Source: Clostridia bacterium (GTDB lineage Bacteria; Bacillota; Clostridia; Oscillospirales; Acutalibacteraceae). Taken from it: a stretch of DNA of 22,980 nt. Shown here piece after piece: positions 7,697-14,987 of this stretch. The notes under the pieces are model-generated. The model was given only the letters and a program-made list of their open reading frames with translations. It was not told the origin of the DNA and ran no database searches. A program made the position numbers and the translations under genes. The stretch lies in contig CAAEVU010000167.1 in assembly GCA_900759575.1 (NCBI GenBank), forward strand, positions 1 to 22,980, in the 5' to 3' direction. Numbering within the stretch: position 1 is the first letter of the stretch; each line of letters opens with the position of its first letter.

Positions 7697-8977
7697 ATGG
7701 TTAAAGCGATTGTAGGCGCCTGCTGGGGCGACGAGGGCAAGGGTAAAATCACCGACGTGCTGGCGGAGAATTCCGACATTGTAGTGCGGTTTCAAGGTGG
7801 CAGCAACGCCGGACACACCATCATCAACGAGTATGGCAAGTTTGCCCTGCATCAGTTGCCTTCTGGCGTGTTCCGTTCCAATATCATCAATGTGATCGGC
7901 AACGGCGTGGCTCTGTCCGTGGAGAATTTCATCAACGAGCTGAACTCTGTGATCGAGCGGGGCGTACCCAAGCCCCAGCTGCTCATTTCCGACCGGTGCC
8001 AGGTGGTCATGCCTTACCACAAGGAACTGGACGGCATGGAGGAAGCGCGTCTTGCTGCCAAGTCCTTTGGTTCCACCAAATCGGGCATTGCGCCCTTCTA
8101 TTCCGACAAATACGCCAAGATCGGCTTCCAGGTCAGCGACTTGTTTGACGACAAGGACTCCATCATGGAGCGTGTGGACCATGTGCTGGGCCTGAAAAAC
8201 GTGTTGTACACAGAGCTTTATCACCAGAAGCCCCTGGACCGCGAAGAGGTCTATCAGAAGCTGATGGAATACAAAGAGACTCTGGCGCCTTATGTGGCGG
8301 ACACCACCACCCTGCTGCACAACGCGGTGAAAGAGGGCAAGACCATTCTGCTGGAAGGCCAGCTGGGCTCTTTGAAGGACCCGGATATGGGCATCTATCC
8401 CATGGTCACTTCCTCTTCTCCCTTGGCTGGATATGGTTCGGTGGGCGCCGGCGGCATTCCGCCCTATGCCATCCAGGAGATCGTCACCGTGGTGAAGGCT
8501 TACTCCAGCGCTGTGGGCGCCGGCGAGTTTGTCAGTGAGATCTTCGGCGACGAGGCCGATGAGCTGCGCCGCCGTGGCGGTGATGGCGGCGAGTACGGCG
8601 CCACCACCGGACGGCCCCGGAGAATGGGTTGGCTGGATTTGGTTGCGGCCCGTTATGGCTGCATGGTGCAGGGCGCTACCGCAGTGGCCTTTACCGTGTT
8701 GGATGCCCTGGGCTACCTGGACGAGATCCCGGTGTGCGTAGGCTATGAGCTGGACGGCAAGCGGATCGATTCCTTCCCGCCCACGGCTCAGCTGAAGCAC
8801 TGCAAGCCCATTTTGGAAGTGCTTCCCGGCTGGAAGTGCGATATCGGCGGTATCAAGAAGTATGAGGACCTGCCGGAGAACGCCCGGAAGTATGTGGAAT
8901 TTGCAGAGAAGCACATTGGAGTGCCCATCACCATGGTCTCCAATGGACCTTCCAGAGACGATATTATTTACCGGTAA
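7697..8977 (+). CDS. purA: Adenylosuccinate synthetase PurA (divergent type)
   Basis: PurA couples GTP hydrolysis to condensation of IMP with aspartate, the first step to AMP. The 426-aa product begins with the P-loop GACWGDEGKGKITD (catalytic Asp retained) and keeps GSNAGHT with the catalytic His, GATTGRPRRMGWLD, and a late SNGPSRDDII where common forms read STGPxR. The middle departs from the usual EGAQGTLLDIDHGTYP: here it is EGQLGSLKDPDMGIYP, then SSSPLAGYGSVGAGGIPP. This matches a variant I associate with Clostridia; the active-site residues I can judge are present, so it is probably functional. ATG at 7697 has AGAAAGG about 11 bases upstream, the same loose spacing as purB, and a terminator follows the stop. 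Confidence 0.94.
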   Translation: MVKAIVGACWGDEGKGKITDVLAENSDIVVRFQGGSNAGHTIINEYGKFALHQLPSGVFRSNIINVIGNGVALSVENFINELNSVIERGVPKPQLLISDRCQVVMPYHKELDGMEEARLAAKSFGSTKSGIAPFYSDKYAKIGFQVSDLFDDKDSIMERVDHVLGLKNVLYTELYHQKPLDREEVYQKLMEYKETLAPYVADTTTLLHNAVKEGKTILLEGQLGSLKDPDMGIYPMVTSSSPLAGYGSVGAGGIPPYAIQEIVTVVKAYSSAVGAGEFVSEIFGDEADELRRRGGDGGEYGATTGRPRRMGWLDLVAARYGCMVQGATAVAFTVLDALGYLDEIPVCVGYELDGKRIDSFPPTAQLKHCKPILEVLPGWKCDIGGIKKYEDLPENARKYVEFAEKHIGVPITMVSNGPSRDDIIYR

Positions 8978-8985
8978 TTCGGGAA

Positions 8986-9018
8986 TGCGCCCACCTTCCC
9001 AAAGTGGGCGCATATTTT
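8986..9018 (+). terminator. Terminator after purA
   Basis: TGCGCCCAC (8986-8994) and GTGGGCGCA (9004-9012) form a perfect 9-bp stem with a 9-base loop, followed by TATTTTA. Confidence 0.85.
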
Positions 9019-9028
9019 ACTTAAAGCC

Positions 9029-9043
9029 TTCCTAAGCTAGGAA
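9029..9043. promoter_or_regulatory. Small palindrome upstream of glmS
   Basis: TTCCTA and TAGGAA are inverted copies around AGC, lying 57 bases before the glmS start where a promoter is expected. No convincing -35/-10 pair is seen, so its role as operator is a guess. Confidence 0.3.
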
Positions 9044-9099
9044 TAGAGCCCGTTTTCCGGCGTAGGAGATCCCAGGCGAAGAAAGGAGCGTAAAGCGCA

Positions 9100-10929
9100 A
9101 TGTGTGGTATAGTGGGATATATTGGTGAGGAGCAAGCAGCTCCCATCCTTTTGAACGGCCTTCAGAAATTGGAATACCGGGGATACGATTCCGCCGGTGT
9201 GGCGGTGTATAACGACACCGGTGTGCACGTGGTGAAATCCAAAGGCCGGCTGAGTGTGTTGGACGGCATACTGGAAGGAGGCAAAAACCTGCCGGGCACG
9301 GTGGGTATCGGCCATACCCGGTGGGCGACTCATGGAGCCCCCTCGGATGTGAACTCCCATCCCCAGGTCAGCGACGGGGGAAAGTTTGCCGTGGTGCATA
9401 ACGGCATCATCGAGAATTACCTGTATCTGAAAAATCACCTGATCCGCCGGGGTGTGGAGTTCGTGTCCGAAACGGATACGGAAGTGGTTGCCCAGATGCT
9501 GGAATATTATTACAAGGGCGATGTGTTGGATGCCATCATCCAGGTGATCAACCGGGTAGAGGGCAGCTATGCCTTAGGCATTATCTGCGCCGATTGCCCC
9601 GACAAGATCTTTGCCGTGCGCAAGGATAGCCCCTTGATTATCGGCATTGGCCAGGGGGAAAACTATATTGCCTCTGACGTGCCGGCCATTTTGTCCCGCA
9701 CACGGGACATCTACCGGCTGAAAGACCAGGAGATCGCCGTGCTGACCAGGGACTCTATCCAGTTCTACAATAAGGACCGTGAGCCCTTGCAAAAAGAGCC
9801 CGAGCGGATTCAGTGGGATATTACCGCAGCGGAAAAGGGCGGCTATGAGCACTTCATGATGAAGGAAATCTGCGAGCAGCCGGAAGCCCTGCGCAAAACC
9901 ATTTCTCCCCGTATCCGGGACGGCAAGATCGTTTTGGACGACATCACCTTGACCGCGGAACAGATCCGGGACATTCACAAGGTGTTTATTGTGGCCTGCG
10001 GCACGTCTTACCATGTGGGTGTGGTGGCAAAATATGCCTTTGAGCGGCTTTTGAAGATCCCGCTGGAGGTGGACGTGGCTTCCGAGTTCCGGTATCGTGA
10101 CCCAATCCTGGACGAAAAGACCTTGGTAATCATCATCAGCCAGTCCGGTGAGACAGCGGATACCCTGGCAGCCCTGCGCATGGCAAAGGAGCGTGGCTGC
10201 CGTGTGCTGTCTATCGTCAACGTGGTGGGCAGTACCATTGCCAATGAGTCCGACGATGTGCTGTATACTTGGGCCGGTCCGGAGATTGCCGTGGCTTCTA
10301 CCAAGGCGTACAGCACTCAGCTGGCGGTGATCTATATGATCGCCCTGTACATGGCGGAGCAGTTGGGCGAGATTTCCCAGGAAGATTTGGACCGGTATAT
10401 TGCCGATCTGCAGCGGCTGCCGGATCTGGCGGAAGCCAGCCTGGCGGACAAAAAGACCATTCAGTATTTTGCTTCCCAGTATTTCAACGCCAAAGATATG
10501 TACTTTATCGGCCGGAACGTGGATTATGCAGCGTCTTTGGAAGCTTCCCTGAAGCTGAAGGAGATCTCCTATATCCATTCCGAGGCATATACCGGCGGCG
10601 AGTTGAAGCACGGCCCTATTTCCTTGATTGAGGACGGAACTTTGGTCATTGCCATTGCCACGTATGAAAAGTTGTTTGATAAGATGATGTCCAACGTCCG
10701 GGAAGTAAAGGCCCGTGGCGCAGTGGTGCTGGGGATCACAGTCCGTGGGAAAGAGGAAGCTCTCTCCCAGGAGACGGATTACCAGTTCTGCGTGCCCAAG
10801 ATCACGGACTTTATGCTGCCCAGCTTGAGCATCCTGCCCTTGCAGCTGTTCGCCTACTATGTGGCGTCCATGAAGGGCTGCGATATCGATAAACCCCGTA
10901 ACCTGGCAAAGTCGGTTACTGTGGAATAA
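9100..10929 (+). CDS. glmS: Glutamine-fructose-6-phosphate aminotransferase GlmS
   Basis: GlmS makes glucosamine-6-phosphate from fructose-6-phosphate and glutamine, the entry to UDP-GlcNAc and so to the MurA substrate. The 609-aa product starts MCGIVGYIG, with Cys2 as the N-terminal nucleophile after Met removal, and has the glutaminase landmarks YRGYDSAG and GHTRWATHG plus HNGIIENY. Two SIS domains follow: CGTSYHVG near residue 300, SQSGETADTLAAL near 347, STKAYSTQL, then EASLKLKEISYIHSEAY. It ends in the usual KPRNLAKSVTVE. ATG at 9100 has AAGGAG about 11 bases upstream. Only 122 bases separate it from purA and no glmS ribozyme core is visible there, unlike many Firmicutes. A terminator follows. 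Confidence 0.97.
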   Translation: MCGIVGYIGEEQAAPILLNGLQKLEYRGYDSAGVAVYNDTGVHVVKSKGRLSVLDGILEGGKNLPGTVGIGHTRWATHGAPSDVNSHPQVSDGGKFAVVHNGIIENYLYLKNHLIRRGVEFVSETDTEVVAQMLEYYYKGDVLDAIIQVINRVEGSYALGIICADCPDKIFAVRKDSPLIIGIGQGENYIASDVPAILSRTRDIYRLKDQEIAVLTRDSIQFYNKDREPLQKEPERIQWDITAAEKGGYEHFMMKEICEQPEALRKTISPRIRDGKIVLDDITLTAEQIRDIHKVFIVACGTSYHVGVVAKYAFERLLKIPLEVDVASEFRYRDPILDEKTLVIIISQSGETADTLAALRMAKERGCRVLSIVNVVGSTIANESDDVLYTWAGPEIAVASTKAYSTQLAVIYMIALYMAEQLGEISQEDLDRYIADLQRLPDLAEASLADKKTIQYFASQYFNAKDMYFIGRNVDYAASLEASLKLKEISYIHSEAYTGGELKHGPISLIEDGTLVIAIATYEKLFDKMMSNVREVKARGAVVLGITVRGKEEALSQETDYQFCVPKITDFMLPSLSILPLQLFAYYVASMKGCDIDKPRNLAKSVTVE

Positions 10930-10936
10930 GTTTTTG

Positions 10937-10966
10937 GGAAAAGCTCGGGGAACCGGGCTTTTTTCC
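10937..10966 (+). terminator. Terminator after glmS
   Basis: AAAAGCTCGG pairs with CCGGGCTTTT (one T-G pair) over a GGAA loop and runs into six T. Confidence 0.85.
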
Positions 10967-10997
10967 TTTAAGATCGCAGGGGAACATTTCCTTTCTC

Positions 10998-11026
10998 TTG
11001 CGGAAATAGCCTGGATATGCTAGAAT
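10998..11026 (+). promoter_or_regulatory. guaA promoter
   Basis: TTGCGG and TAGAAT are separated by 17 bases, with an extended TATGC just before the -10 box. The start codon is 37 bases downstream. Confidence 0.65.
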
Positions 11027-11063
11027 AACCTCAAATAAGAAAGCGAAAGGGATGGGAAGAAAC

Positions 11064-12602
11064 ATGGAACACACCGCGCAGCATGAACGGGTAGTGGTGC
11101 TGGATTTCGGCGGCCAGTATGCCCAGTTGATCGCCCGCCGGGTCCGTGACCTGGGGGTTTACTGCGAGATTAAAAATTATAAAACCGACCCGGAAACACT
11201 TCGGGATTGTAAAGGCATCCTGTTCACCGGAGGCCCCAACAGCGTGTATGCTGAGGACGCGCCCCTTTGCTCCAAACAGGTGTTTGAGCTGGGAATCCCC
11301 GTGTTGGGCATCTGCTATGGCGCCCAGGTGATGGCATATCTGCTGGGGGGAGAAGTGTCCTCCAGTGAGGTGCCGGAATTCGGCAAGACCATGACTCAGT
11401 TTTCTTCGGATTCCCCGCTGTTTCAGAACGTGGGGGAGAGCGTCTGCTGGATGAGCCATAACGACTATATCTCCAAGCTGCCGGAAGGGTTCACCGCTTC
11501 TGCCTGGAGTGCCCATTGCCCCGTGGCTGCTATGGAGAATCGGGAACGGAAACTGTACGCGGTGCAGTTCCATCCGGAAGTGGAGCACACCCAGCAGGGC
11601 AACGAGATGTTCCGGAACTTTTTGTACAATATCTGCGGCTGCGCAGGCGACTGGGAAATGGCCTCTTTTGCCCAGGAGACCATCGAAGCGCTGAAGAAAA
11701 AGATCGGCAATAAAAAGGTGCTCTGCGGATTGTCCGGCGGCGTGGATTCCTCTGTGGCAGCGATGTTGGTGCACAAGGCCATCGGTAAGAACCTGACCTG
11801 TATTTTCGTGGATCATGGCCTGCTGCGCAAGGACGAAGGGGACATCGTAGAAAAGGTGTTCCAGAAAGAGTTTGACATGAATATTATTCGTGTCAACGTG
11901 AAGGACCGGTTCCTGGAAAAGCTGAAAGGCATCACCGATCCGGAGCGGAAGCGGAAGATCATCGGCGAAGAGTTTATCCGTGTGTTTGAAGCGGAGTCCC
12001 AAAAGCTTGGAAAGATGGAATTCCTGTGCCAGGGCACCATTTATCCTGACGTGGTGGAAAGCGGTACCGGCCAGGCTGCCGTGATCAAGAGTCATCACAA
12101 TGTGGGAGGCTTGCCCAAAGACATTGGTTTTGAAGGCTTGGTGGAGCCGTTGCGTGACCTGTTCAAAGACGAGGTTCGCAGAGTAGGCATCGAGCTGGGA
12201 ATTCCTGCGGAGTTGGTCTGGCGGCAACCCTTCCCCGGTCCCGGCTTGGCCGTGCGGATCATGGGTGAGATCACTGAAGAAAAGGTAAAACTCCTCCAGG
12301 ATGCGGATGCCATTTTCCGGGAAGAAGTGGCAAAAGCGGGTTTGGAACGCAGAGTCAACCAGTATTTTGCAGTGCTCACTGCCAACCGCAGCGTAGGTGT
12401 GATGGGCGACGGCCGCACTTATGGTGTGACAGTAGCCCTTCGCGCGGTGACCACCACAGACTTTATGACTGCCGATTGGGCCCATTTGCCCTATGAGTTG
12501 TTGGGCCGCACTTCCAACCGGATTATCAACGAAGTGGAAGGTGTCAACCGTGTGGTGTATGATATCACGAGTAAGCCCCCGGCCACAATCGAGTGGGAAT
12601 AA
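11064..12602 (+). CDS. guaA: GMP synthase (glutamine-hydrolysing) GuaA
   Basis: GuaA converts XMP to GMP using ATP and glutamine. The 512-aa product has an N-terminal class I amidotransferase with the nucleophile in GICYGAQ (Cys near residue 83) and the His-Glu pair in QFHPEVEHT, then an ATP-pyrophosphatase domain with the PP-loop LSGGVDSSVAA near 222, and a C-terminal dimer domain ending YDITSKPPATIEWE. I prefer ATG at 11064 over 11052, because the AAAGGG site abuts the earlier codon. The gene is complete, although its 3' end borders the mobile region; the final codons are a recognised integration target for tyrosine-recombinase islands, which restore the reading frame on insertion. Confidence 0.97.
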   Translation: MEHTAQHERVVVLDFGGQYAQLIARRVRDLGVYCEIKNYKTDPETLRDCKGILFTGGPNSVYAEDAPLCSKQVFELGIPVLGICYGAQVMAYLLGGEVSSSEVPEFGKTMTQFSSDSPLFQNVGESVCWMSHNDYISKLPEGFTASAWSAHCPVAAMENRERKLYAVQFHPEVEHTQQGNEMFRNFLYNICGCAGDWEMASFAQETIEALKKKIGNKKVLCGLSGGVDSSVAAMLVHKAIGKNLTCIFVDHGLLRKDEGDIVEKVFQKEFDMNIIRVNVKDRFLEKLKGITDPERKRKIIGEEFIRVFEAESQKLGKMEFLCQGTIYPDVVESGTGQAAVIKSHHNVGGLPKDIGFEGLVEPLRDLFKDEVRRVGIELGIPAELVWRQPFPGPGLAVRIMGEITEEKVKLLQDADAIFREEVAKAGLERRVNQYFAVLTANRSVGVMGDGRTYGVTVALRAVTTTDFMTADWAHLPYELLGRTSNRIINEVEGVNRVVYDITSKPPATIEWE

Positions 12603-12670
12603 GCAAAAAGTGGATATGAGGGCCTAAAAACCCTTGAAAACACTGACTTTTTGATTTTCAGATTCCCCAT

Positions 12671-12690
12671 TTGATAGCAGATTGATAGCA
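12671..12690. repeat. Direct repeat TTGATAGCA, candidate integrase arm sites
   Basis: TTGATAGCA occurs twice (12671-12679 and 12682-12690), an 11-bp period of one helical turn, 70-90 bases after the guaA stop. Integrases with an N-terminal arm-binding domain, like the one at 13868, bind short repeats of this kind beside the core att site. Confidence 0.4.
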
Positions 12691-12778
12691 CTCGCCAAAT
12701 CCCGACTTATTGAGTTTGAAACGAAAAATTGGGTGGCTTGCGAGTGGCCTGAAAATCCTCATCTTTTTATTCATAAGT

Positions 12779-12818
12779 AAAAGGTCTAACTGATTTTTGC
12801 TAATCAGTTAGACCTTTT
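12779..12818. terminator. Strong bidirectional terminator between guaA and the XRE gene
   Basis: A 17-bp perfect stem (AAAAGGTCTAACTGATT and its complement) with a 6-base loop has T runs on one side and A runs on the other. It ends the - strand XRE gene and insulates guaA from the element. Confidence 0.92.
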
Positions 12819-13349
12819 TTATTTTTCCTTCTCGTCCTTGTTCAGTTCTTCTATCAACATATCACTGAGGCCCTGCGGAACAACCCTCTGCCACTGGCCT
12901 GTGGTATCGAACTCAGGATAGCGGTAACGCCAGCGGTCGTAGTCCTCTTTGCTGATTTCCCCTGACTTTAGCTTGGCTGCCTGCTCTCCCCAGGCGCAGA
13001 GCATTTCATGGAGTTTGGCAGCGTCTTTCCCTTGGAACACATCCACCCGGAGATGGATCTCTCCGTCACACTCGCAGAGTTTCAGGCCATAGCGATCCTC
13101 CAAGGTAAACAGAGTGTGCATCAGCCCCACATCGGAGTCTATGTCCGGCACGGCCAGGGCACGGGGAGAAACGTCCAGTGCCTTAGCCAAAGCGGCGGTC
13201 AGGTCAGCCTTAGGGGTTCTTGCTCCTGCTTCGTACTGCGCCAGGCGGACATCCGCGGACTTCTCCGGGAAGCCCAGCGCCATGCCGAGATATTTCTGCG
13301 TCATGCCCCGCAGCTTACGGAAGAATTGAATGCGTTCTCCAATCGCCAT
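12819..13349 (-). CDS. XRE-family transcriptional regulator
   Basis: This 176-aa cytosolic DNA-binding protein has an N-terminal Cro/C1 helix-turn-helix (about residues 5-65: RIQFFRKLRGMTQKYLGMALGF, then YEAGARTPKADLTAALAKALDVS) and a C-terminal domain of unknown role, common in regulators of Clostridia integrative elements. The second ATG (13349) is chosen because AGGAG lies 9 bases before it, whereas it abuts the first ATG (13358). It is transcribed away from the xis/int pair from its own promoter at 13385-13413, which carries half-sites resembling those upstream of xis. Autoregulation and control of excision are therefore likely, but inferred. Confidence 0.85.
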   Translation of the reverse strand: MAIGERIQFFRKLRGMTQKYLGMALGFPEKSADVRLAQYEAGARTPKADLTAALAKALDVSPRALAVPDIDSDVGLMHTLFTLEDRYGLKLCECDGEIHLRVDVFQGKDAAKLHEMLCAWGEQAAKLKSGEISKEDYDRWRYRYPEFDTTGQWQRVVPQGLSDMLIEELNKDEKEK

Positions 13350-13384
13350 AAAATCCATCTCCTATTTGGATTCTTGATGATTTT

Positions 13385-13413
13385 ATCATAGCAGAAATGT
13401 TTAGGATCGTCAA
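13385..13413 (-). promoter_or_regulatory. Promoter of the XRE gene
   Basis: TTGACG and TATGAT on the - strand with 17-base spacing. An operator half-site (13398-13404) lies in the spacer and its inverted partner (13420-13426) just upstream of the -35 box. Confidence 0.75.
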
Positions 13414-13501
13414 GAGAATCTAAACAAAAATATTTAATAAGTATGCCTCAAACCACTTGACTTAAACAGTTATGTGTAATATACTGAGCGTAACTTAAAC
13501 A
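13398..13501. promoter_or_regulatory. Divergent operator region with four CTWAAACA-like half-sites
   Basis: Half-sites are TGTTTAG at 13398-13404 (reverse orientation), CTAAACA at 13420-13426, CTTAAACA at 13461-13468 and CTTAAACA at 13494-13501. The first two form an inverted pair over the XRE promoter. The last two are direct copies 33 bp apart, one in the spacer of the xis promoter and one just downstream of it. The layout fits binding by the XRE protein, as in phage-like lysogeny switches. Confidence 0.55.
13457..13485 (+). promoter_or_regulatory. Promoter of the xis-int operon
   Basis: TTGACT and TATACT are spaced by 17 bases. The transcript would have an untranslated leader of about 170 bases before xis. 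Confidence 0.75.
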
Positions 13502-13612
13502 AATAAAGTTAATAAAAAGACAAATCAAATCCTCCGCCCTGACATAACGGGGCCTGGAGGAGGACCAGAACAAAGGGGGAATAGAAATGACAGAATGATA
13601 CGGAGAAAACCA

Positions 13613-13693
13613 ATGTGTACATTGTTTGCTTTGATTACTGTGGAAAGGAAGGTATTAACTTATGGCAAACCAAATTTTTATGCGGGCCCATGA
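13613..13693 (+). CDS. Possible 26-aa leader ORF overlapping xis
   Basis: ATG at 13613 has CGGAG 7 bases upstream and opens a 26-codon frame starting MCTLFALITVERKV that ends 32 bases inside xis in another frame. The xis ribosome site AAGGAAGG lies within it, so translation of the leader could open or block xis initiation. A three-codon ORF (ATG ACA GAA TGA) with a strong GGGGG site sits just before it at 13587. Either may be chance; no protein family is recognised. Confidence 0.3.
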   Translation: MCTLFALITVERKVLTYGKPNFYAGP

Positions 13694-13865
13694 AGTGGCA
13701 GAGGAACTGGGCGTTTCCGTCCCTTACGCCTACAAGCTTATCCGCCAGTTGAACGAGGAGCTGGCGCAAACCGGCTACATCACCATTTCCGGTCGAATCG
13801 ACCGCAAGTTCTTCCACGAGAAGTTCTATGGCACGAGAACAGAGACAGCGAGAGAGGAGGAGTAA
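13662..13865 (+). CDS. Excisionase-like small HTH protein
   Basis: This is a 67-aa basic protein starting MANQIFMRAHEVAEELGVS, with a MerR/excisionase-type winged helix (AHEVAEELGVSVPYAYKLIRQLNEEL) and a C-terminal tail. Such proteins bend the att DNA and steer the integrase towards excision. ATG at 13662 follows AAGGAAGG by 8-9 bases. It ends 2 bases before the GTG start of the integrase, whose GAGGAGGAG site lies in its last codons, so the pair is translationally linked. Function is inferred from fold and position; a role as repressor of int is the alternative. Confidence 0.75.
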   Translation: MANQIFMRAHEVAEELGVSVPYAYKLIRQLNEELAQTGYITISGRIDRKFFHEKFYGTRTETAREEE

Positions 13866-13867
13866 TT

Positions 13868-14848
13868 GTGGCAGCGTTCAAGAACAAGAAAAACGGCACC
13901 TGGTATGTGCAGTTCCGCTACACCGACTGGAAGGGCGAACGCCAGCAGAAACTCAAACGGGGTTTTGCCACCAAGCGAGAAGCATTGGAATGGGAACGAG
14001 AGTTCCTGATGGAGAAGCGGGCCGATGTAAACATGACCTTCGAGAGCTTTGTTGCCCTCTATGAGAGGGACATCAAGCCCAAGCTGAAGCTCAATACCTG
14101 GCTCACCAAGGAGAGCATCATCAAAAAGAAGATTCTGCCCTATTTTGCCAAGCGGAAGCTGTCAGAGATCACGGCCAAGGACATTATCTGCTGGCAGAAT
14201 GAGGTTCGGGAGATGCGGGACTGTCACGGCAAGCCTCTGTCCAAGACCTATTTGAAAACGGTCCACAATCAACTCAGCGCTATTTTTAACCATGCTGCCC
14301 GGTTTTACGGACTGAATCTCAATCCAGCCCGGCAGGCGGGTAACATGGGGGCAGAGGAACGGAAGGAGATGCTGTTCTGGACCCGAGAGGAGTACACCAA
14401 GTTTTCCGAGGCCATGATGGACAAGCCGCTGTCCTTCTACGCTTTTGAGGTGCTGTACTGGTGCGGCGTCCGGGAAGGGGAGCTTCTGGCTCTAACCCCG
14501 GCGGACTTCGACTTTGAGAAGCGCACCCTCACCATCAACAAGTCGTACCAGCGGCTCAACAAGCAGGATGTCATTACCACTCCCAAGACGCCCAAGAGCA
14601 ACCGGGTGATTCAAATGCCCCAGTTCCTGTGTGACGAGTTGCAGGACTACCTCAAGCAGCTCTACGGCGCGGAGCCGGACAGCCGGATGTTTCCCATCAG
14701 CAAAAGCTACCTCCACCGGGAAATGGATCGTGGTTGCAAGCAAACCGGAGTAAAACGCATTCGCATACACGATTTGAGACACCCTTATGTCAAGCCCACG
14801 ACAAAAAAATATTTATTTTTTCTTGTCCCCATGATCCAGCTTTCTTGA
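13868..14848 (+). pseudogene. Tyrosine integrase, cut off after the HDLRH box
   Basis: The GTG start at 13868 follows GAGGAGGAG. The product has an AP2-like arm-binding domain (about 1-45: KNKKNGTWYVQFRYTDW), a SAM-like core-binding domain (about 60-165) and a catalytic domain (from about 175) with the first Arg in GVREGELLAL near 200 and H301/R304 in HDLRH. Family members continue for roughly 80-90 residues, with a GHxxxxxT block and the nucleophilic Tyr. Here the frame departs within a few codons of HDLRH and runs 21 residues through foreign sequence to a stop at 14848, overlapping the 3' end of the small gene on the other strand. Without the Tyr it cannot recombine DNA. The missing 3' part is not found in this window. 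Confidence 0.85.
14800..14827 (-). terminator. A/T-rich hairpin ending the recombinase operon
   Basis: GACAA/TTGTC and AAAAATA/TATTTTT form an interrupted stem that includes the stop codon of the 52-aa gene and ends in a T run on the - strand. It also lies at the presumed element boundary. Confidence 0.4.
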
Positions 14849-14971
14849 TAGGGATTTTGCCGCCTCCCGTTTCTGTTCGGCGGCAAAAAAAGCATGAAGT
14901 CGTTCCTTTTCTTCCGGCAGCATACAGCCAAAAGTTGTGTTGCCTTTTCTGTAATAAAACGCAATCCGCAT
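14813..14971 (-). CDS. 52-aa basic protein, last gene of the recombinase operon
   Basis: This short gene begins at ATG 14971, 16 bases after the stop of the third recombinase, with GGGAAAGGGA about 6 bases before the start. The product starts MRIAFYYRKGNTTFGCMLP, continues EEKERLHAFFAAEQKREAA and ends in a lysine tail (GDKKK). The first part could be two short strands and the rest a basic amphipathic helix. I do not recognise a named family. Spacing and ribosome site argue that it is translated with the recombinases, so it may be a recombination accessory or directionality factor, but this is inference. Its 3' end overlaps the broken integrase frame on the opposite strand. Confidence 0.6.
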   Translation of the reverse strand: MRIAFYYRKGNTTFGCMLPEEKERLHAFFAAEQKREAAKSLSRKLDHGDKKK

Positions 14972-14987
14972 AATCAATCCCTTTCCC

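Larger units (their letters stand above)
12603..14785. mobile_element. Left part of a guaA-associated integrative island
   Basis: An XRE regulator, an excisionase-like gene and a tyrosine integrase sit immediately after guaA, the usual control and recombination module of an integrative element. The 3' end of guaA is an established hotspot for such elements. The core att duplicate of the guaA 3' end (around GAGTGGGAATAA, 12591-12602) is not found again in this window, so the right limit is unknown; it could be a small remnant ending after the integrase or a larger island split by the inner element. Confidence 0.55.

Noticed and set aside
7373..9013. 546-codon - strand frame across purB/purA
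   Set aside because: Antisense shadow of two well-supported enzymes; long only because of high GC and codon bias.
8978..9099. glmS ribozyme
   Set aside because: Too short a gap and no recognisable catalytic core.
11031..12485. 484-codon - strand frame across guaA
   Set aside because: Antisense shadow; composition follows the guaA codon pattern and no family is recognisable.
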